The notes under the pieces: generated by a model | What the model saw: only the letters and a program-made list of their open reading frames with translations | Database searches by the model: none | Told to the model about the DNA's origin: nothing | Part shown: in pieces, positions 38,572 to 45,338 of the stretch | How positions within the stretch are numbered: position 1 is the stretch's first letter | Layout: each line of letters starts with the position of its first letter | Assembly: GCF_001939045.1 (NCBI RefSeq) | Contig: NZ_MKIM01000027.1 | Location: 744,001-808,000, forward strand | Direction of reading: 5' to 3' | Length of the DNA stretch: 64,000 nt | DNA from: Rhizobium oryziradicis | GTDB lineage: Bacteria; Pseudomonadota; Alphaproteobacteria; Rhizobiales; Rhizobiaceae | Made by a program: the position numbers and the translations under genes

Positions 38572-41500
38572 ATGAAACTATTCAATCAAAAAACTTTAAT
38601 GCGCTACATTAGAGCCGATCCGATCCGGCCAGATCATCGGGTGATGCTGGAGGCATGGGCGGAGCTGATCAGCTCGGGCCGAATTAAAGGCTTGAGGGAA
38701 AGTGCCCTGCACGGGCAGTTTGCCTCCAAGATCGTAGAAGGGGTTCTCGGCTATCACGGCCCCGCAGGTGGCGCAAATTACAACGTTTCAACCGAGCAAA
38801 ATATTTTGCGTGGCAGCGTCGATTTGGCCCTGGGCCGCTTTGGTGGTAAGACGCCTGACATTGTTGCGCCCTTCGAGCTAAAAGGCGCGGATACCCGCGA
38901 CCTTGATGCGATCATGCCGGGTCGCAACAAAAGCCCTGTTCAACAGGCGTGGGAATACGCCATGAACGCGCGCGGCGTGAAATGGGTTCTTGTTTCGAAC
39001 ATGATCGAACTGCGCCTTTATGGCTTTGGGGAAGGCACCTCGGCCTATGAGCAGTTCCGCCTCGATCAGCTGACAGACCCGGAAGAATACGCGCGTTTCA
39101 TGCTGCTCCTGTCGGCGGAAAACCTGCTGTCTGGCCGTACAGCTGAACTGCTGCAAGAAAGCCGCCGCGAAGACAAGGACATCACCAATAGCCTTTATCA
39201 AGACTACAAGACCCTCCGCCTCAAGTTGTTGAACGCCGTCCAGAAGGCTGATGTTGCGATCACACCCCTTGATGCAATCGCCCTCGCGCAGAAGATCCTT
39301 GATCGCGTGCTGTTCGTCGCCTTTGCGGAAGACACCGGCCTGCTGCCCGACAATACGCTGGAAAATGCTTTTGTCGCGCGTGACCCTTACAATCCGCGCC
39401 CCATCTGGGATAATTTCAAAGGTTTGTTCCGCGCGATCGACGTGGGCAATAATGAGCTGAAAATACCGCGCTACAACGGGGGGCTGTTTCGCGAAGACGC
39501 TGTGATTGACGCGCTGAAAATACCCAATGAGGTCTGTGAGGGGTTCAAAGCCCTAGGCGAGTATGATTTCGCCTCTGAAGTCTCAGTCACGGTACTTGGC
39601 CATATCTTCGAGCAGTCCATCGCGGACGTGGAGCGCTTGCAAGCCATTGCGCGTGGCGAAGAGGAAGAGCCCGAGAAAGCCAACGGTACAAGTGGGCGGC
39701 GTAAGCGTGACGGAGTGGTCTATACTCCCGATTACATCGCACGCTTCATCGTGGCCGAAACACTAGGTACGCACCTGAAGGAAATCTTCGGAGACACTTT
39801 GCGCGAGCACGCTAGGAAGGGCGCGGATGTCAGCGATTACGAAAATATTCCCTGGAGGAAAAAATCGGGCGAGCTGGAAGCGTGGCAAGCCTATCGAGAT
39901 CGCCTGAAATCCTTGCGCATCGTCGATCCCGCCTGTGGTTCTGGTGTGTTCCTCATTATGGCCTTTGACTTCATGAAGGCCGAACTGACCCGCGTGAACG
40001 ACAAGATCAAAGACTTGTTGCCCAAAGCAGAACATTTTGGTGATCTTCTTGACTATGTCCCCGACAGTGACATTTTGACCGACAATCTTTTCGGTGTGGA
40101 CGTAAACGAAGAAAGCATCGAGATCACCAAGCTGTCTCTCTGGATCAAGACCGCCCGACGCGGTAAGGTTCTGGACAGCCTTTCGGACAGCATCCGGGTC
40201 GGTGACAGCCTGATCGAGGACAGCAATTTTGCCTATCTAGACCATGCTTTCACTTGGGAAAGTGCATTCCCCGGCGTCTTTGCCGAGGGTGGCTTCGACG
40301 TGGTCTTAGGCAATCCGCCCTATGTGCGGATGGAGTTCTTGAAGCTGCTGAAACCCTATTTGGAAAAACGTTATGAGGTCGTTTCTGATAGAGCCGATCT
40401 CTACTGCTATTTCTATGAACGTGGTCTGCGTCTGCTAAAGCCGGGCGGGCGTTTGGGCTACATTTCCTCGAACACCTTCTTCAAAACTGGTTCGGGCAAA
40501 CCCTTGCGGAAATACCTACTCAAGGAGGCCACCATCGAAAGCGTGGTCGATTTCGGTGATCTACAAGTTTTCGATGGCGTAACCACCTATCCGGCCATCC
40601 TGACCATGAAGCGTGGGGCTGCGCCCAAAGGGCACGAGTTGCGTTTCTGGAGGGTGAACGCCCTGCCTGAAAACAACTTCCTAGCTACTTGGGAAGATGC
40701 TGCAGGCCCATATCCACAAACTGCTTTGGGGGCAGGGTCGTGGGAACTAGAAAATCCCGCCTTGCGCGCTCTGCGGGACAAGATCAGAAACGGTAGAAAG
40801 TCCTTGAAAGAGGTTTATGGATCACCGCTCTACGGGATCAAGACCGGCCTGAATGCTGCCTTTGTGGTCGATAACGCCACCAAGGAACGCCTCTGCGCCC
40901 AAGACCCAAAGTCTGCTGATCTGCTTAAGCCCTTCCTCGAAGGTAAGGACCTGAAACGCTGGCGATCCGAAACGCGCGGTTTGTGGCTTATCTACATTCC
41001 ACAACGTAGCATCAGTATAGATGACTATCCCGCTATCAGAGATTGGCTGTTGCCATTCAAAGATAAGCTGGAAAAGCGTGCAACAAAACAACAATGGTTC
41101 GAATTGCAACAAGCGCAGGAAGCCTATGCACCCTATTTCCAGCCACCCAAAATTGCCTATGGCCATTTCCAAGATCAGCCGATCTACTCCATGGAAACGA
41201 CTGGTGCGTACTCTAATAACAAGACCTACTTCATCCCAAATGGCGGTTGGGACTTGTTGGCTGTTCTGAACTCAAAAATTATTTGGTTTGATTTTTGTTC
41301 AAGGACCACTGCCGTTCGAGGTGGGTGGCGCGAAGCAACAGCACAGCATGTGGAAAATCTCCCTATGCCCGTCATTCCTGATGACGTTAGTACTGAGCTT
41401 TCCCGTCTGGCAAAGGAAGCGCAAATGTCTGCTGAAACTCGCCTCGCCCTACAAACAGCCTTGACACGCCGTATTCCCGATCTCTGCCCGCCTCAGCGTG

Positions 41501-41763
41501 AACCCAAGCTGACAAATAGGCTTCAGGAATGGTGGACTTTGCCCGACTTCGCCGCCTTCCGAGCAGAGGTGAAGAAGGTCTTCAAAGCTGACATCCCTTT
41601 AGCTGATCGCTCCGGCTGGGAAGACTGGATCAATCGCGACCGTGTCGAGATTAATCGCCTGACCACCGAAATCGCGCAGGCCGAAGCCAAGATCAACAGC
41701 ATCGTTTATGACCTGTTTGACCTTAGTGAAGACGAGATCGCGCTATTGGAAAGCACAACTTGA
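38572..41763 (+). CDS. type IIG single-chain restriction-modification enzyme (Eco57I/MmeI-like)
   Basis: 1063 residues from ATG 38572 (the frame is open from 38521). A PD-(D/E)xK nuclease is visible at the N-terminus, with Asp84 in GSVDLALG and Glu102/Lys104 in FELKG. An adenine methyltransferase has motif I DPACGSG (452-458) and catalytic NPPY (581-584). A TaqI-like specificity domain occupies about 750-1000 (YFIPNGGWDLLAVLNSKIIW and GWREATAQHVENLPMPV). One chain both methylates and cuts, so it is a complete defence system against other phages. It has its own promoter region and no partner genes. Confidence 0.9.
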   Translation: MKLFNQKTLMRYIRADPIRPDHRVMLEAWAELISSGRIKGLRESALHGQFASKIVEGVLGYHGPAGGANYNVSTEQNILRGSVDLALGRFGGKTPDIVAPFELKGADTRDLDAIMPGRNKSPVQQAWEYAMNARGVKWVLVSNMIELRLYGFGEGTSAYEQFRLDQLTDPEEYARFMLLLSAENLLSGRTAELLQESRREDKDITNSLYQDYKTLRLKLLNAVQKADVAITPLDAIALAQKILDRVLFVAFAEDTGLLPDNTLENAFVARDPYNPRPIWDNFKGLFRAIDVGNNELKIPRYNGGLFREDAVIDALKIPNEVCEGFKALGEYDFASEVSVTVLGHIFEQSIADVERLQAIARGEEEEPEKANGTSGRRKRDGVVYTPDYIARFIVAETLGTHLKEIFGDTLREHARKGADVSDYENIPWRKKSGELEAWQAYRDRLKSLRIVDPACGSGVFLIMAFDFMKAELTRVNDKIKDLLPKAEHFGDLLDYVPDSDILTDNLFGVDVNEESIEITKLSLWIKTARRGKVLDSLSDSIRVGDSLIEDSNFAYLDHAFTWESAFPGVFAEGGFDVVLGNPPYVRMEFLKLLKPYLEKRYEVVSDRADLYCYFYERGLRLLKPGGRLGYISSNTFFKTGSGKPLRKYLLKEATIESVVDFGDLQVFDGVTTYPAILTMKRGAAPKGHELRFWRVNALPENNFLATWEDAAGPYPQTALGAGSWELENPALRALRDKIRNGRKSLKEVYGSPLYGIKTGLNAAFVVDNATKERLCAQDPKSADLLKPFLEGKDLKRWRSETRGLWLIYIPQRSISIDDYPAIRDWLLPFKDKLEKRATKQQWFELQQAQEAYAPYFQPPKIAYGHFQDQPIYSMETTGAYSNNKTYFIPNGGWDLLAVLNSKIIWFDFCSRTTAVRGGWREATAQHVENLPMPVIPDDVSTELSRLAKEAQMSAETRLALQTALTRRIPDLCPPQREPKLTNRLQEWWTLPDFAAFRAEVKKVFKADIPLADRSGWEDWINRDRVEINRLTTEIAQAEAKINSIVYDLFDLSEDEIALLESTT

Positions 41764-41845
41764 ATTCTGGCCTTGCAAACACTTAGGGGGGTAAAGCCAT
41801 TGATTGTGGATGACTTTGTGGCTGTATATGTTAGGCGACTACCTG

Positions 41846-42121
41846 CTACTTCTCCGTAGCGTCTCGACATACTCGAATTCTATTCGTGATAAGCTGAGAT
41901 GTGGGCCGGTGCAAACGGCCCGAGGTTTGAGTGCAACTATCATCTGGCATCCAGCCCCGCGTATAGCCGGGGCTGATTGCGCATGATGCTAAGGCTAATT
42001 GATGGCGCAGCTCTTGAATATCATCCAGCAATGTCTTGATAGCGGCTTTCACATCGCCGTCATGCCAGACGATAAGATGCTCAACCGGGTCGGCTTCCGG
42101 TGTTTCCAATTGGGTGCGCAT
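41846..42121 (-). CDS. small rhizobial-phage-type protein, unknown
   Basis: 91 residues from ATG 42121, with a strong AGGAGG ribosome site 8 nt upstream. The N-terminal part (PVEHLIVWHDGDVKAAIKTL and LLDDIQELRHQLALAS) and the motif GYTRGWMPDD resemble short proteins seen in many rhizobial phages and chromosomes. The last 30 residues lack this pattern and may be a frameshifted or worn tail. A 7-bp hairpin AGCCCCG/CGGGGCT lies in the coding sequence. Function unknown. The remainder of 41764-42332 shows no other gene. Confidence 0.6.
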   Translation of the reverse strand: MRTQLETPEADPVEHLIVWHDGDVKAAIKTLLDDIQELRHQLALASCAISPGYTRGWMPDDSCTQTSGRLHRPTSQLITNRIRVCRDATEK

Positions 42122-42332
42122 ATCATGAACCTCCTGTGCAGAGAGAAATTATCTGCCGAAATGTTCTTGATATGTTCATGTTTAGTGAGAGTCAATATCG
42201 ACTGTTGGAACGACTTTCTGGGGCGTGGGTATGAGGGTAGGGCCGCCAAAGGAAGGATGTCACAAATTCGCCTCGGATTCACACGTAGTGTTCTACTCAG
42301 TGCCGAGATTATGCTGGCGGTGGAGAGACAAA

Positions 42333-43268
42333 ATGGCCTTCCGATTTTTCCGCATAACCTTTGCCATTCTCTTCAGCCTTGTCGGTGTGGTGGCGATAAG
42401 CTGGCAGGCGCAAGCGGGCGAGGTGTGGCAACCGCCAGAGGGCCTTAAGCAAATTCCTATCTGGCCAAATGGTGCGCCGGATATGAAGGGTGTTTCTTTG
42501 CCGCCTGAAAGTTTGAAGCCCGGCAAGCAGACGATATTGAACGTTTCTGAGCCAACCATGACCGTCTTTCCGCCGAAAGGCAAAAATACGGGTGTGGCAA
42601 TGGTCGTGTTTCCCGGTGGCGGGTTTCGAATTCTGGCAATGGACGTGGAAGGAACCGAGCTGTGCGATTGGATAACCGCCAAGGGCATAACCTGTGTGCT
42701 TTCCAAATACAGGATACCAGGCACCGCTGATTATTGGGATCCGCAATGCAAGTGCCGCATTACCCCGAAAGTTTCTTTCGCCCTTCAAGATGCGCAGCGC
42801 ACAATCCGGCTTGTAAGGGCAAGGGCTAAAGAGCTTGATATTAACCCGCAAAAGATTGGCGTTTTGGGAATGTCTTCCGGTGGGTATCTGGTGGCCGAAA
42901 CCAGCAATATATTCAAACCGGCCTACAAGCCTGTTGATGCGATTGATAACATCAGTAGTCGCCCGGATTTTGCCATTGCACTTTACCCCGGCCATATGTG
43001 TGAGGATGGAAAGCTGCGCAAAACTATGCCTTCGGTGAGCAAGGATGCACCGCCAACATTCTTGCTTCAATCGTGGCAAGATCCCGTTGATGATGTTTGT
43101 AACAGCCTTGTTTATGCCCGTGCGCTGTATGACGCTGGTGTTAATTCGGAGGTGCATATCTTTGCCAAAGGTGGCCATGCCTTCGGTGTCAGGAAAACAG
43201 ATCAACCCATTACAAAGTGGCCAGCATTGGCGGAAGGCTGGCTTACTGAAATTGGAATGTTGCCGTAG
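42333..43268 (+). CDS. secreted alpha/beta hydrolase, esterase-like, next to attR
   Basis: 311 residues from ATG 42333 (GGAGAG 5-10 nt upstream). A signal peptide is visible (FRITFAILFSLVGVVAISWQ, cleavage near AQAG). Alpha/beta-hydrolase features: oxyanion region VVFPGGGFRIL, nucleophile elbow GMSSGG (Ser about 190), and a late catalytic His in KGGHAFG. It resembles acetyl-xylan-esterase/BD-FAE-type esterases acting on acylated sugars. Being the last prophage gene before attR it is a typical lysogenic-conversion gene. The substrate cannot be read; modification of cell-surface polysaccharide or plant polymers is possible. Confidence 0.82.
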   Translation: MAFRFFRITFAILFSLVGVVAISWQAQAGEVWQPPEGLKQIPIWPNGAPDMKGVSLPPESLKPGKQTILNVSEPTMTVFPPKGKNTGVAMVVFPGGGFRILAMDVEGTELCDWITAKGITCVLSKYRIPGTADYWDPQCKCRITPKVSFALQDAQRTIRLVRARAKELDINPQKIGVLGMSSGGYLVAETSNIFKPAYKPVDAIDNISSRPDFAIALYPGHMCEDGKLRKTMPSVSKDAPPTFLLQSWQDPVDDVCNSLVYARALYDAGVNSEVHIFAKGGHAFGVRKTDQPITKWPALAEGWLTEIGMLP

Positions 43269-43307
43269 GTGCAATTCTTAAGATTCGCTCCACGCAGCTA
43301 TGAAACG

Positions 43308-43325
43308 TGTGGCAGGGTGTGGCAG
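43308..43325. other. integrase arm-type sites on the attR side
   Basis: GTGTGGCA occurs at 43308-43315 and 43318-43325, a tandem pair at 10-bp step, about 85 bp left of the attR core. They match the sites on the attL side and belong to the other phage arm. Confidence 0.55.
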
Positions 43326-43410
43326 CCAGCGTTGATTTTTCAGCGAAATTATTTTGAGTGTTTTGTAGCAATGGGGTCTATAAAGGTTTGAAGGCGTTGA
43401 ATGCCCCTAG

Positions 43411-43440
43411 TCCGGGCGAGGCCTCCATTCCCTTCTTTCT
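43411..43440 (+). other. attR core (30-bp repeat, truncated tRNA-Cys 3' end)
   Basis: Identical to 1937-1966. It carries only the 3' part of tRNA-Cys and no tRNA 5' half, which marks the right boundary of prophage B. From 43441 on the sequence is host chromosome; 43441-43630 holds no gene I can support. Confidence 0.93.
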
Positions 43441-43630
43441 TTATCGTTAATTGGGCGACTGATGCGTGTTTGCGTGCAGAGACAACTCCTCGGCTTTGTC
43501 TCGTCTTTTTGTATCACGTCTGCGTATTTGTAGAGATTTTGCACCGTGTCCAATGACATGGCTTGAAAGCTGCCTCATGGCCGATTAAACACGGGTAGAA
43601 ATTTAACCCAGTGTGAGATGGGCAAAGACT

Positions 43631-44284
43631 ATGATCGATTTCGAAGCAGCACGCGCAAAGATGGTGGATGGCCAGATTCGCACGACGGATGTAACTTCCC
43701 ATTCTATTCTGTCGGCTTTCCTGTCGGTTCCGCGCGAAGCCTTTGTGCCGGACCATTTGAAGCCGTTGGCCTATATTGATGAAGATTTGCAAATAGCGCC
43801 TGGCCGTTATCTGATGGATCCGTCTCCGCTGGCAAAGCTGTTGCAGCTTGCCGCTATCAGCGCTGATGATCTGGTTTTGGAAGTTGGTGCGGGCACTGGT
43901 TATGTCTCGGCTTTGCTGGGCCGGCTTGCAGGCGCTGTGGTTGCGCTTGAAAGTGATCAGGAGATGGTCGCCAAAGCCAAGAGTTTGCTGGCAAGTGTTG
44001 ATGCGCAAAATGTCACGGTGGTGACCGGCGCTTTGGACGCGGGTTGGGCGGCAGAAGCCCCTTATGACCTGATTTTCATCAATGGTGCGGTGGAAGAGGT
44101 TCCTGCAGCCTTGTTTGGTCAATTGCGCGAGGGCGGTCGTTTGGTGACGGTTGTTGGGCAAGGCCATTCGGCACGTGCGACGCTGTTCGTGAAGGCGGCT
44201 GGCTCGATTTCCGCCACATCATTCTTCAACGCGTCAATTCGTCAGCTTCCAGGCTTTCAGAAAGCGCGTGAATTCGTTTTCTAA
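43631..44284 (+). CDS. pcm: protein-L-isoaspartate O-methyltransferase-like protein
   Basis: 217 residues from ATG 43631 (43613 is an alternative). SAM-binding motif LVLEVGAGTGYVSALLGRLA, start DFEAARAKMVDGQIRTTDVT, and the substrate-loop region DEDLQIAPGRYLMDPSPLAK fit the PIMT family branch found in Rhizobiales. It would methylate damaged isoaspartyl residues, though this branch is divergent and may have another substrate. It is the first host gene after attR. In several relatives I recall a TolC-type gene between this gene and popZ, which is absent here. A strong terminator follows. Confidence 0.82.
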   Translation: MIDFEAARAKMVDGQIRTTDVTSHSILSAFLSVPREAFVPDHLKPLAYIDEDLQIAPGRYLMDPSPLAKLLQLAAISADDLVLEVGAGTGYVSALLGRLAGAVVALESDQEMVAKAKSLLASVDAQNVTVVTGALDAGWAAEAPYDLIFINGAVEEVPAALFGQLREGGRLVTVVGQGHSARATLFVKAAGSISATSFFNASIRQLPGFQKAREFVF

Positions 44285-44307
44285 GCTTCCGAGTGATTTT
44301 ATGGATG

Positions 44308-44347
44308 AGACCCACAAAGCTGTGCATTGTGGGTCTTTCGTTTTTTT
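44308..44347 (+). terminator. intrinsic terminator of the pcm-like gene
   Basis: AGACCCACAA (44308-44317) pairs perfectly with TTGTGGGTCT (44327-44336), loop of 9 nt, followed by TTCG and a run of seven T. Confidence 0.88.
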
Positions 44348-44435
44348 ATGCAATTTCTTCCTGCGGTGGCATATTCTAAGGTGAAACGAATCAGATGGCA
44401 TAAGCCGATGAGGTAAAACGCCAACGGGGAGTTTC

Positions 44436-45212
44436 ATGGCCCAGCCGAATGTATCGCGTGAACCGTCGATGGAAGAGATTCTTGCATCCATCCGTCGTAT
44501 TATTGAAAGCAACGAACCCGTTGCTGCCAATTCCTATGACTCTTCTTACGGTTATGAGAGCGAGTTGGACCAAGTGGATGTGGGCAGTGGCAATGATGGC
44601 TTCGGCTCTGAGCCTGCCGCTATGGATCTCCCAACGCCTGCCAATCAATCCGGCTTTTCCAGCGTTACACGGTTGAGTGATCGTGAACCCGCAGGTGGAC
44701 CTGCCAAGACAGTTTCGCTGGCGGATTTGGCGGCGCGCGTGCGTGCGACAACGGAGCGGGTTGAAACCGTGAGTGCAGAAGCGCCCGCACCTGAGGAGGT
44801 GGCTGCGTCGGTTGCGCCTCAATATTCGACTGAGCGTCTGAGCCATAATCAGGACAGGCCTTTGCAGAAGGCGCGGATCGCCGATATTCATCATCTGGAC
44901 ACTTTGGAAGAAAGCCGACGCCAGATGGATGCGATGGAGCTTGCGCGGGCTTCCGTGATGGAGGAGCCTGCGAATATTGCTCAGGAAGAGCCTCGTGGTT
45001 TGCTTTCCAGCCATGCCGGTGCCGAGGTTGCCCGCTCTTTTGAAGAGCTGGCGGCGGCTGTTGATGGTCAACAGCGTCGCTCGTTGGATGAAATTGCTCA
45101 GGATATGCTGCGGCCCATGCTGCAAGACTGGCTGGATGATAATTTGCCAACGCTTGTTGAGCGGCTGGTGCGCGAAGAGATTGAGCGCATTGCACGGGGT
45201 CCGCGCCGTTAA
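44436..45212 (+). CDS. popZ: PopZ-like polar organizing protein (DUF2497)
   Basis: 258 residues. The N-terminal motif SREPSMEEILASIRRIIESN and the C-terminal helices (SLDEIAQDMLRPMLQDWLDD and NLPTLVERLVREEIERIA) are the two conserved ends of PopZ/DUF2497. The middle is acidic, Pro/Ala-rich and disordered, as expected. It forms a polymeric cell-pole microdomain that anchors ParB/parS or growth-pole factors. It is followed by a terminator and then valS, the usual rhizobial gene order. Confidence 0.85.
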   Translation: MAQPNVSREPSMEEILASIRRIIESNEPVAANSYDSSYGYESELDQVDVGSGNDGFGSEPAAMDLPTPANQSGFSSVTRLSDREPAGGPAKTVSLADLAARVRATTERVETVSAEAPAPEEVAASVAPQYSTERLSHNQDRPLQKARIADIHHLDTLEESRRQMDAMELARASVMEEPANIAQEEPRGLLSSHAGAEVARSFEELAAAVDGQQRRSLDEIAQDMLRPMLQDWLDDNLPTLVERLVREEIERIARGPRR

Positions 45213-45237
45213 ATCACCTTTAAGCGGTCTTATGGTC

Positions 45238-45270
45238 AAGCCGCCTCGACAACGGGGCGGCTTTATTATT
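45238..45270 (+). terminator. terminator between popZ and valS
   Basis: AAGCCGCC (45238-45245) pairs with GGCGGCTT (45256-45263), followed by TATTATT. The weak T run suggests partial termination, with valS possibly having its own promoter in 45271-45338. Confidence 0.65.
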
Positions 45271-45338
45271 GACTCATCGCCACGGCTCCGCTTTACACAA
45301 ACCCTATCTTTTTCAAAGTATCAAAGTCTGGTCAGAAC

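Larger units (their letters stand above)
1937..43440. mobile_element. intact-looking 41.5-kb HK97-like prophage B in tRNA-Cys
   Basis: The element is bounded by 30-bp attL and attR repeats. It has an integrase next to attL, a repressor/Cro-like switch, replication and antitermination genes, HNH/cos/terminase, a full HK97-type head module, a long-tail module with tape measure, lysis genes, and an accessory zone next to attR. None of the essential structural genes shows a visible frameshift or truncation, so it is plausibly inducible. The tail type (long non-contractile, siphovirus) is inferred from the tape-measure size and the lack of sheath or baseplate genes. Confidence 0.93.

Noticed and set aside
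42309-43274. 321-codon minus-strand open frame opposite the alpha/beta hydrolase
   Set aside because: The plus strand has a signal peptide, ribosome site and catalytic motifs; the minus frame has none.
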